DNA of 6,158 bases from Desulfobulbus sp. (GCA_028684915.1 JAQUEZ010000329.1:1-6158), one strand, 5' to 3'. Shown: positions 1 through 4,680, counted from the first letter of the stretch. Made by a program: numbers and translations. Notes: generated from the letters alone by a model not told the origin.

Positions 1-57
1 GATTTCCCATGGAGCCTGCAGTCCAAGGCCTAACGTAATGATATCTTTGCTATTCAT
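1..57 (-). CDS. ISL3-family transposase, N-terminal 19 codons only (runs off window)
   Basis: Reading from the ATG at 57-55 toward the left edge gives MNSKDIITLGLGLQAPWEI, open at the window boundary. This resembles the N-terminus of ISL3-family transposases, which commonly start with a short helix followed by a G-L-x-x-P-W motif before the zinc-binding region; the resemblance is from memory. A ribosome binding site, GAGGGG (67-62), lies four bases upstream of the ATG. The gene would encode the DDE transposase that moves the element whose end is at about 128. Only the start is visible, so integrity of the catalytic part cannot be judged. Confidence 0.65.
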   Translation of the reverse strand, partial: MNSKDIITLGLGLQAPWEI

Positions 58-63
58 GGTTCC

Positions 64-123
64 CCTCGTCATTTGGTGTGGATTTGATCGTTTTATACAT
101 CAAATCCACACCAAATGACGAGG
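64..123. repeat. Perfect 25-bp inverted repeat at the insertion sequence end
   Basis: Positions 64-88 and 99-123 are perfect reverse complements separated by a 10-base loop (89-98). The outer arm is part of the terminal repeat. The inner arm ends at 64 and overlaps the GAGGGG ribosome binding site (62-67) of the transposase. A transcript entering from outside would fold into this hairpin and could mask the site. There is no T-run on either side, so it is not an intrinsic terminator. Confidence 0.85.
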
Positions 124-227
124 AGCCCTATTCCCTTCCCTTTCCGCCACCAAATTCGCCACCGTATCAGCCAATCAGAACTGAACATTCGTGCACTGTT
201 GGACTCGGTCTTAAAAAATCCTGTTGG

Positions 228-650
228 TCATTCTGTGAATCCACGCTCTTTCATTGATTCGGTATTCTTAAAAAGCGCCATGCCTGTTTTCATTTTTCGG
301 AATCCGTGTGTTTGGTAGAAGCCTTCTTTCCCCGGAGAGGCATACAGGATGACGTTGCAATGTGAAATTCCTGCCATCAAGTTGTTGATTAGAATTTTGC
401 CAACTCCCTTTCCTTGAAATTCGGGAATGACCGCACAGTCATAGACAGCAGCTTGATAGACACCATCAGAAATCGCTCGACCGAAGCCTATTAGCTGTCC
501 AGCGTTATAGATAAAAATGGTGGTGTGGCTCGCTTCGAATGCTTTTCTGTGCATATCGGGTTCGTAGGACGCCATTCCGACGCGTTTCAAAATATCCGAT
601 ACTTCCAGCCAGTGCACGCCCTCGCAATCCTTTTTGATGTCTAATTGCAT
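228..650 (-). CDS. GNAT-family N-acetyltransferase
   Basis: A 140-residue protein of the GCN5-related acetyltransferase fold, expected to move an acetyl group from acetyl-CoA to an amine; the substrate is unknown. The acetyl-CoA pyrophosphate loop (motif A) is clear: VIPEFQGKGVGK at residues 74-85, matching the Q/R-x-x-G-x-G/A pattern, on a strand beginning at AVYDCAV. Motif B follows as NVILYASPGKEGFYQTHGF (99-117), typical of small single-domain RimI-like members, and the length fits. I chose the ATG at 650-648 because GAGG lies six bases upstream; a longer frame reaching 755 would translate the dispersed repeat at 710-775 and is unlikely. It lies downstream of the cassette array in the same direction and may be a fifth cassette, but no convincing attC follows it: its 3' flank ends at the insertion sequence. 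Confidence 0.88.
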   Translation of the reverse strand: MQLDIKKDCEGVHWLEVSDILKRVGMASYEPDMHRKAFEASHTTIFIYNAGQLIGFGRAISDGVYQAAVYDCAVIPEFQGKGVGKILINNLMAGISHCNVILYASPGKEGFYQTHGFRKMKTGMALFKNTESMKERGFTE

Positions 651-793
651 TAAAACCTCGTTGTATAGCTGCCGGCCTCCTGCTCCCAAGGCCGCCGCGC
701 TGGGAAAAATTTGTATTCCCCATCCTGTTCCCAAGATTCCTGAAAAATTCAACATTCAAGATCTGACCCCATGGTCCCTACTTTATGTTAGAG
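650..793 (-). other. Candidate attC of cassette 4, apparently interrupted by a dispersed repeat
   Basis: The left core CTCTAAC (793-787) is an exact reverse complement of the first bases of cassette 4 (GTTAGAG), so it is the R'' end of that cassette's attC. The expected stem does not follow; instead comes the repeat copy at 775-710. Beyond it, GGCCGGCAGCTATACAAC (677-660) resembles the right half of the intact attC at 2390-2477, which has GGCCGGCAGGTTATTTCACC. Subtracting the 66-bp repeat leaves about 78 bp, close to the 88-90 bp of the intact sites. The R' core would be GTTTTAA (656-650), which is atypical, so the right boundary is uncertain. Confidence 0.35.
710..775 (-). repeat. Dispersed repeat, copy 1
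   Basis: On the minus strand this reads ATGGGGTCAGATCTTGAATG and continues through GAATTTTTCAGGAATCTTGG to GGGGAATACAAA. A diverged copy lies at 4787-4850 in the same orientation. The GGGGTCAG(G/A)TCTTGAAT motif is, from memory, common as an interspersed REP-like sequence in gammaproteobacterial genomes, often near REP-associated tyrosine transposases. No transposase is encoded here, so a non-autonomous element is likely. Confidence 0.7.
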
Positions 794-1462
794 CCCGGCG
801 GACTTAACGTAAGTAGCAGCATGACGCCCAATAGTCGTAAAGGAAAAGCCAAGTTCTCCGGGACCAAATAGCTCTACTCGCCTGATGGTGTTTAAGGATT
901 CAAGGACTTCCAGCTCTTGATCGACCACCAATGTCCCGTTCCAAAATTGGGGCCCCGCATTAAGCGCGGCAATGACGTCGCTGACCCAAATCGCTTTAGC
1001 AGTTTGTTCAAGGCCACCCGTGGAGAATTTCTTTTCCTGTGGCGGTGTAACCAGCATCACAGATAGCAGCTTGATCTGGACCGAAGAAAGGCGTGCTAGA
1101 TGCTCCAAGACTGAAAGCTTCTTGGCATCGCTGGCATGCTCAACAGTTCCACACGTTGCCACTAACCGACCAAGTGCATCAACTTTTGCCTTGTCCGGCT
1201 CATATGAGGCTTTGTCGGAGAGAATTTTGAACGCCGCCAACGCTTCTTCCGAAGAAAACCAATCCTTATCGATTGCCTGCTGCCCCAGCTTCTGAACCTC
1301 ATCTGACAGCGAAGCAACAGCCGCCTCCATGTTGCGCATACGGATGGCATCAGCCTTGTCAAATAGAAGATGGTCGAGGGCGCTGCCAGCCACAGGAATT
1401 GAGGAAACTGCGGCTCTCAGCCACGAGGTGCCTTCGGGTACGTACTTCTTAATGTCGCTCAT
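788..1462 (-). CDS. Cassette 4 protein, unknown function, 224 residues
   Basis: Not recognised. I place the start at ATG 1462-1460, ten bases past the attC that opens the cassette; the frame stays open to an ATG at 1585, but that start would translate the whole attC at 1472-1559 and has no ribosome binding site. The chosen start also lacks a good Shine-Dalgarno, as is common in cassettes. The N-terminal 35 residues contain an apolar stretch, AAVSSIPVAGSALDHLLF, that could be an amphipathic or membrane-associating helix. It is followed by a charged, probably helical region (MRNMEAAVASLSDEVQKLGQQ) and a mixed helical body; there is no clear transmembrane helix and no catalytic motif. The stop codon TAA lies inside the R'' core of the following attC. 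GC content is visibly higher than in the cassette 2 genes, which suggests a different source. Confidence 0.75.
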   Translation of the reverse strand: MSDIKKYVPEGTSWLRAAVSSIPVAGSALDHLLFDKADAIRMRNMEAAVASLSDEVQKLGQQAIDKDWFSSEEALAAFKILSDKASYEPDKAKVDALGRLVATCGTVEHASDAKKLSVLEHLARLSSVQIKLLSVMLVTPPQEKKFSTGGLEQTAKAIWVSDVIAALNAGPQFWNGTLVVDQELEVLESLNTIRRVELFGPGELGFSFTTIGRHAATYVKSAGL

Positions 1463-1471
1463 GTTTAAGGG

Positions 1472-1559
1472 CTCTAACGGTGCGATAACCGGCCGACGCG
1501 AGGGCTGGCCACCTTTTAGAACGCTGCTATTTCCGGTCCGGTTTATTGGCTGGTTAGCA
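1472..1559 (-). other. attC recombination site of cassette 3
   Basis: Minus-strand order: R'' TGCTAAC (1559-1553), L'' in AATAAAC, a GC-rich imperfect stem with CCGGACCGG pairing to CCGGCCGG, then L' GTTATC, spacer GCACC and R' GTTAGAG (1478-1472). The arm AATAAACCGGACCGG against the reverse complement of CCGGCCGGTTATC leaves unpaired extra bases, the extrahelical bases that orient attC folding for IntI. Length is 88 bp. R'' is an exact reverse complement of GTTAGCA, which opens cassette 3 at 2396. Confidence 0.85.
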
Positions 1560-1650
1560 TTCGTCTTGCCAGCGAATAGTTCCATTCGGGAGAAATCCAG
1601 AGGAATTGCGTATTAGCTGAAAGTCATAAATGCCATAATCAAATTTTTTA

Positions 1651-2376
1651 TTAATTCCAATAACAGATGTCCCTATTACCGTCAAGCAATCGAGTTGCAG
1701 CATCCGGTTTGATGGCGATATTTACGCCATTCTCAAGAACAACACTCGGGTAGTAAATTGCATCAATGTCACTAACTTTGTTAAAAATATAGTCTGCTAT
1801 TGCACGCGTATGTAGATAGCCTTTTGCATTTGCATTCTTATCGCTGAGCAACTCAGCTAAAAATGCGTCTAAGAACACCCAGCTACGCGCTGCACGGTAG
1901 TCGGACGAGTTTAGTATTCGATTTAGCTCTGTTGTCAATTTTCCAGACGTTTTAGCATTGCCTGAACGATGTGTATTGAACACTTCCCCGACAATCGCAC
2001 ATCTCAGTTTTGTATTGGGCCGTATGGCGTAACCGATTGTATGTAAGTAATCACCTTCGGAAGCAGCCACTTCCGTAAATGCTGTGAATTTATTGATAGA
2101 AGTGTAGAGAAGAGGACAAAAATCATTGTTTAGTCGATTTAATCGGGTTTTCTCCGCTGGCGGATGACTCAGATCGCGAAGATTGTTGTAGCCCCGGAAG
2201 GATGAACACTTTCGGGCACGCCATAAAGGCCAGTTGTATCCAAAGTCAAAATTCAATATTTTGTAGAAAGATAATATATCGTTCAGTTTCTGAATAATAC
2301 TCGGTTGCTCAGTTTCACATGAAATCGCACGAGTCTTTTCTTGCAAAAATTCGATATCAGGAAAACTTAGTTTCAT
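1651..2376 (-). CDS. RES-domain protein, probable NAD+-degrading toxin (cassette 3)
   Basis: A 241-residue protein with the RES-domain signature. Known RES toxins deplete NAD+ by glycohydrolase or phosphorolysis chemistry and are normally held in check by an XRE-family antitoxin. The three name-giving residues are in place: Arg in WPLWRAR (residues 49-55), Glu in YTSINKFTAFTEV (91-103, E102), and Ser in DAIYYPSVV (205-213, S211). Around them are the usual RLNRLNNDFCPLLY segment and a helical middle region. It is longer than the roughly 150-170 residues of typical RES toxins, with about 45 extra N-terminal residues. A TTG at 2382 is in frame, but the ATG at 2376 is preferred; neither has a clear ribosome binding site. 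No antitoxin gene is in this cassette: the array neighbours lack a helix-turn-helix, and the XRE gene at 5442-5819 is far away and outside the array. A 91-base untranslated stretch separates the stop from the attC. Confidence 0.85.
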   Translation of the reverse strand: MKLSFPDIEFLQEKTRAISCETEQPSIIQKLNDILSFYKILNFDFGYNWPLWRARKCSSFRGYNNLRDLSHPPAEKTRLNRLNNDFCPLLYTSINKFTAFTEVAASEGDYLHTIGYAIRPNTKLRCAIVGEVFNTHRSGNAKTSGKLTTELNRILNSSDYRAARSWVFLDAFLAELLSDKNANAKGYLHTRAIADYIFNKVSDIDAIYYPSVVLENGVNIAIKPDAATRLLDGNRDICYWN

Positions 2377-2389
2377 AGGCAATGCAGAA

Positions 2390-2477
2390 TGCTAACGGTG
2401 AAATAACCTGCCGGCCAATGCGCTACCAGATTTTAAGAACGCGGCTATTTCCGGTCAGGTTTATTGACTTGTTGGGC
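2390..2477 (-). other. attC recombination site of cassette 2
   Basis: Minus-strand order: R'' GCCCAAC (2477-2471, perfect RYYYAAC), L'' in AATAAAC, arm CCTGACCGG, a loop region, arm CCGGCAGG, L' GTTATT, spacer TCACC and R' GTTAGCA (2396-2390). The two arms pair with an extrahelical A. Length is 88 bp. The left half is nearly identical to the attC at 1472-1559 (shared ACCGGAAATAGC and GCGTTCT), so the two belong to one attC subfamily. R'' is the exact reverse complement of the GTTGGGC that opens cassette 2. Confidence 0.88.
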
Positions 2478-3275
2478 CTTTTGTTCAATTGTTGAGTTTT
2501 GTTGTTCAATTCCTTGATTATTATTCTGTATCATTGCAGGGCTACAAAAATATACTATTGCAAAGACTGCTAAGGCCCCTCCTGCTCTAAGCCAATTGCC
2601 AAACTTAACCTCGATAAAACCAGGAAATACAGCTACAGTCCCACCACCAGCCAGTGCAAGCACTACACGAAAAACTGTTTGTTGAAAATTAGACGGATTC
2701 GGGAGAATAAAAGCGATAATGATCAAAACCGAGACAAATATAGTACCAAAGCTAAATGAAAGGATAGTTTGTAATTTCTTGCTCATAAATTCTTTCGCCT
2801 CATTCCTAAATCCATATATTGGCAGCTCTGCTTTATTAAGTAACGATCGGAGGTTGTTCACTTCTTCGATATTAAGATATTTTACGATCATTCTTTGCAT
2901 ATTGGCATAAGCAGTATTTCCCGGAGCCAAGATAGACAAATCGAAATTTGGCATATATCGAGAAAAGCTTTTAGTTAAAAGTTCAATATGTATAGGCAGT
3001 GATTTTAAAATCTCAGCACAATCTTCGGCAAAACCCTGTGCCCACAAAGCACTTTTGTGTGCACCCAAAATATCACTATTTCCTACAAATTCTTCTGCAT
3101 AATTAAAATATTCGTTGCCTGTTTTTTGGCAGGCAAGAAGATTCTTAATTATTTCTTCATTGCCAGATGTCTTTGTTGATTGAATGTACTGAGACACAGC
3201 ATTCATGTACGAAGACTTAAGCTCGGCAATTTTATTTTTTGCCAACACAACATCTTGTTCGTTAGTTTTTAACAA
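2445..3275 (-). CDS. Multi-helix membrane protein, putative effector of cassette 2
   Basis: A 276-residue protein. Residues 1-165 are predicted soluble and largely helical, followed by apolar segments at about 170-191 (TILSFSFGTIFVSVLIIIAF), 200-219 and 229-249 (RAGGALAVFAIVYFCSPAMI), then a polar Gln/Asn-rich tail. The stretch PGFIEVKFGNWLRAGGALAVF resembles, from memory, membrane domains attached to bacterial conflict proteins (for example those accompanying TRADD-N-like or effector-associated domains); this was not verified by search. The start is TTG at 3275-3273, with GGAGA eight bases upstream inside the end of the preceding gene, so the two are translationally coupled (two bases apart). 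The stop at 2445 lies within the attC: the last ten or so residues (QQVNKPDRK) are encoded by the recombination site. A plausible role is an inner-membrane effector triggered by the two upstream small proteins, but this is inference. Confidence 0.82.
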   Translation of the reverse strand: MLKTNEQDVVLAKNKIAELKSSYMNAVSQYIQSTKTSGNEEIIKNLLACQKTGNEYFNYAEEFVGNSDILGAHKSALWAQGFAEDCAEILKSLPIHIELLTKSFSRYMPNFDLSILAPGNTAYANMQRMIVKYLNIEEVNNLRSLLNKAELPIYGFRNEAKEFMSKKLQTILSFSFGTIFVSVLIIIAFILPNPSNFQQTVFRVVLALAGGGTVAVFPGFIEVKFGNWLRAGGALAVFAIVYFCSPAMIQNNNQGIEQQNSTIEQKAQQVNKPDRK

Positions 3276-3277
3276 TA

Positions 3278-3544
3278 TTATTTCTCCGTATTTGTTGCCG
3301 AAATTGCCATAGCAAGCAAAGTATTTAGATCAGAATTGTCCACCCCTTCCTGAACTAAAAATAAAGCATCTGGGCAGTTACTTGATACGATTCCTGTAAT
3401 TTCAGGTAATGATATAGACTTATCAAGAGAATGTAATTCATTAATTTCACGTAAAATGTTTGCAATCTGTTCAGTGGAAGGATTCCACTTATAGATTTTA
3501 CAAGTTCTTTCCAGCTCTTTTTTCAACTGATTAAGTTTATTCAC
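3278..3544 (-). CDS. Small adaptor-like protein, paralogue of the adjacent 82-residue protein (cassette 2)
   Basis: An 88-residue protein, probably all-helical, with no membrane segment. The C-terminal GVDNSDLNTLLAMAISAT (residues 67-84) matches GLDNSDLNTLLSLAIDAT in the gene just upstream, and both share an earlier EQ-(I/L)-x-x-I-x-R-(E/D)-I pattern and a CP pair, so they are divergent duplicates. The start is GTG 3544-3542 with AAGGAG six bases upstream. The gap from the previous stop is 17 bases and the next gene starts two bases after its stop. The size and the conserved motif next to a membrane protein fit the small effector-associated or death-like adaptor domains described in bacterial conflict systems, where a free-standing copy pairs with a copy on a partner. 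I cannot assign a named family. Confidence 0.78.
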   Translation of the reverse strand: MNKLNQLKKELERTCKIYKWNPSTEQIANILREINELHSLDKSISLPEITGIVSSNCPDALFLVQEGVDNSDLNTLLAMAISATNTEK

Positions 3545-3561
3545 ATTGATCTCCTTGGCGG

Positions 3562-3810
3562 TTATTTTGTAGCATCAATTGCTAATGACAACAAAGTGTT
3601 TAAGTCTGAATTGTCTAGTCCGGAATAATGATAACTCCCCGCCTTCGGGCAATATTTTACTATTATTCGATGCCAATCAGAATTAGTCGGTTTGTAAATG
3701 GCATGAATGTCACGTTTTATTTTGCTTAATTGCTCCTCTGACGGTTCATTGGGCGGCAACCCAAACTTAATTTTCAGAGAATGCGCCAACATCTGATCAT
3801 TTTTCGTCAT
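3562..3810 (-). CDS. Small adaptor-like protein, first gene of the cassette 2 operon
   Basis: An 82-residue soluble protein, first of three genes. It shares with the 88-residue protein downstream the terminal DNSDLNTLL(S/A)(L/M)AI-x-AT motif (here residues 66-82) and the preceding EQLSKIKRDI helix. Between them sits WHRIIVKYCPKAGSYHYSG, reminiscent of compact helical effector-associated domains. The start ATG at 3810-3808 has a strong AAGGAGA ribosome binding site six bases upstream. An 80-base leader separates it from the cassette boundary at 3896, longer than the leaders of the other cassettes and perhaps holding its own promoter, although no good -35/-10 pair stands out. Having two copies of one small domain in one cassette suggests hetero-oligomer formation or bait and partner roles; the function is unproven. 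Confidence 0.8.
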   Translation of the reverse strand: MTKNDQMLAHSLKIKFGLPPNEPSEEQLSKIKRDIHAIYKPTNSDWHRIIVKYCPKAGSYHYSGLDNSDLNTLLSLAIDATK

Positions 3811-3889
3811 ATTATCTCCTTAATGGATATTTTGTTAATGGTCAGCATTAGAGAGCCCAAAATTTATTAAATAACCGCTGAGCTGCCCA

Positions 3890-3979
3890 GCCCAACGAAG
3901 AGCTAACCAGCCTGCGGCCACTGAAAATGCCTTGAAATGAGCGCGGCTTCCGCAGGTCTGGTTTAGCGCATGGTTATAA
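3890..3979 (-). other. attC recombination site of cassette 1
   Basis: Textbook architecture on the minus strand: R'' TTATAAC (3979-3973), spacer CATGC, L'' GCTAAAC (3967-3961), arm CAGACCTGCGG, central loop, arm CCGCAGGCTG, L' GTTAGC (3907-3902), spacer TCTTC, R' GTTGGGC (3896-3890, perfect GTTRRRY). The L''/L' and arm pairings each leave an unpaired A, the extrahelical bases recognised by IntI. Length is 90 bp. It belongs to a different subfamily from the two downstream sites. Confidence 0.92.
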
Positions 3980-3980
3980 T

Positions 3981-4469
3981 TTACCAGCGATGTCCTTTTG
4001 TATATGGATTTTCAATTCCTTTTGATATTATTACAGGCTTCCGTTCTGGTTGTGGATTTGATGGATCGTTGTAATAAAGATTGCAATCTTTGTTCAAGCA
4101 GATCCAGCCATAGGGAAGCGTCTTTAAAGGAGACTCTATATTTTTTATTAAACATGATGCGCAAAATAACTTACGAGTTTTTTTGTGTGAATATGTTCCT
4201 GTTGTCTCATCAAACGAATATTTTATTTGTTTTTCAGTGTTTTTGAAAAACTGAATATAAATCGAATATGAAAGAAAAAACAGAAAAAGACCTATCGAAA
4301 GCGATGCGATTAGTGCAACTCGCTCACCTTTGTTTGCCGATAGTAATGGCAACATTATTAACTCATGTGCCGACTTGGCTAGCGCTAATGCTAGCAATGA
4401 CAATAGGGTCGTTACTAACCAGATGGTTCTTTCTTCTAGCAATCGAGAAATTGAACTTTTTAGATTCAT
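3981..4469 (-). CDS. Two-helix membrane protein with cysteine pairs (cassette 1)
   Basis: A 162-residue protein of unrecognised function. It has a short N-terminus, two probable transmembrane helices at about residues 15-34 (TIWLVTTLLSLLALALAKSA) and 48-72 (ALIASLSIGLFLFFLSYSIYI), then a soluble C-terminal half. That half has KKTRKLFCASC and GWICLNKDCN, that is CxxC and Cx4C about 26 residues apart, a likely zinc-ribbon-like pair in the cytoplasm. SFDETTGTYSHKKTRKLFC is a segment I associate with other small uncharacterised bacterial membrane proteins, without a named family. The start ATG at 4469 has no Shine-Dalgarno in its CCCTCTTCATTTCTC leader, and lies 25 bases past the cassette boundary. 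The stop at 3981 is immediately before the attC R'' core, typical of a compact cassette. Confidence 0.78.
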   Translation of the reverse strand: MNLKSSISRLLEERTIWLVTTLLSLLALALAKSAHELIMLPLLSANKGERVALIASLSIGLFLFFLSYSIYIQFFKNTEKQIKYSFDETTGTYSHKKTRKLFCASCLIKNIESPLKTLPYGWICLNKDCNLYYNDPSNPQPERKPVIISKGIENPYTKGHRW

Positions 4470-4493
4470 GAGAAATGAAGAGGGTTAGTTGAT

Positions 4494-4500
4494 TTATAAC
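4494..4500 (-). other. Recombination junction opening cassette 1 (GTTATAA)
   Basis: GTTATAA on the minus strand (4500-4494) is the exact reverse complement of R'' of the attC at 3890-3979, so it is where cassette 1 was inserted. The sequence upstream does not fold as an attC: no matching R'', L'' or L' is present. It may be an attI or a secondary insertion site, or the remains of an attC that has decayed. Confidence 0.55.
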
Positions 4501-4528
4501 AGTATGAATAGGCCAATTTTCATGTCAA
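4501..4528 (-). promoter_or_regulatory. Candidate promoter just upstream of cassette 1
   Basis: On the minus strand a perfect -35 TTGACA (4528-4523) is followed after 16 bp by CATACT (4506-4501, 4 of 6 matches to TATAAT). The predicted start of transcription would be close to 4494, at the cassette boundary, 25 bases before the first ATG. It is placed as a cassette-array promoter (Pc-like) would be. The -10 is weak and the spacing short, so this is a candidate only. Confidence 0.4.
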
Positions 4529-4559
4529 ATATTCAACCGCCAAGCGTGTTGCGTATTTG
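4526..4559. repeat. Interrupted hairpin overlapping the candidate -35
   Basis: On the plus strand CAAATA (4526-4531) pairs with TATTTG (4554-4559), CAAC (4534-4537) with GTTG (4548-4551), and CGC (4538-4540) with GCG (4544-4546), leaving a 3-base loop, one bulged T and a 2x2 internal loop. There is no T-run. Because it overlaps the TTGACA at 4523-4528 it could be a protein-binding site or the relic of a folded recombination site. Confidence 0.5.
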
Positions 4560-4680
4560 CGCAATTTCAATAAATTAAGACAACAACCCTGGTTAGATTC
4601 ATGAAAAAGACAAAGTCAAAAAACGATAGGATAATCGTGATTAAAGAAGCAGTGCCTTTTCCAATATGTCCAAACCAGAG
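4560..4680. other. Gene-free stretch
   Basis: This is part of the 369-bp gap between the genes at 4469 and 4869. No supported gene is present. It contains CAACAACCCT (4581-4590), which pairs with AGGGTTAGTTG at 4481-4491 with one bulge, and TTAGATTCATGA (4593-4604), a direct repeat of 4460-4471 that carries the start codon of the cassette 1 gene. The rest is AT-rich without recognisable structure. Confidence 0.5.

Larger units (their letters stand above)
1..128 (-). mobile_element. End of an ISL3-like insertion sequence
   Basis: On the minus strand the sequence beginning GGGCTCCTCGTCATTTGG at about 128 looks like the outer terminal repeat of an ISL3-type element. It is followed within 70 bases by a transposase start at 57. 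The outer boundary (127 or 128) is inferred from the typical GG start. The 8-bp target duplication expected for this family cannot be checked because the other end is outside the window. The element interrupts or abuts the sequence downstream of the GNAT gene. Confidence 0.6.
787..4500 (-). mobile_element. Integron gene cassette array (four cassettes, no integrase in view)
   Basis: Using cleavage between G and TT of each R' core, cassette 1 covers 4499-3896 (604 bp), cassette 2 3895-2396 (1500 bp), cassette 3 2395-1478 (918 bp), and cassette 4 starts at 1477 and reaches at least R'' at 787. Each cassette's first bases are the reverse complement of its own R'' core: GTTATAA/TTATAAC, GTTGGGC/GCCCAAC, GTTAGCA/TGCTAAC and GTTAGAG/CTCTAAC. 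All genes face the same way, with the attC at the 3' end. The integrase, if any, would be outside the window; without one this is a CALIN-type cluster. Confidence 0.85.

Noticed and set aside
64..123. Hairpin as an intrinsic terminator
   Set aside because: There is no T-run after either arm, and the outer arm is better explained as the insertion sequence terminal repeat.
128..227. attC after the acetyltransferase gene
   Set aside because: GACCAAC and GTCCAAC resemble R'' cores, but no paired arm or R' follows before the insertion sequence end, and neither matches a cassette start upstream.
228..755. Longer version of the acetyltransferase starting at 755
   Set aside because: The extra 35 residues are encoded by the dispersed repeat and show no GNAT features, while the ATG at 650 has a GAGG at good spacing.
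788..1585. Longer version of the cassette 4 protein starting at 1585
   Set aside because: The extra 41 codons would translate the complete attC at 1472-1559 and cross a cassette boundary, with no ribosome binding site at 1585. The ATG at 1462 lies just inside the cassette.
1329..1616. Plus-strand frame of 95 codons
   Set aside because: It runs antisense through the start of cassette 4, the attC and the end of cassette 3, with no ribosome binding site or recognisable protein.
4526..4559. Hairpin as a further attC
   Set aside because: ATTCAAC and GTTGCGT resemble core sites, but they are only a few bases apart and no second pair of boxes or matching cassette end exists.
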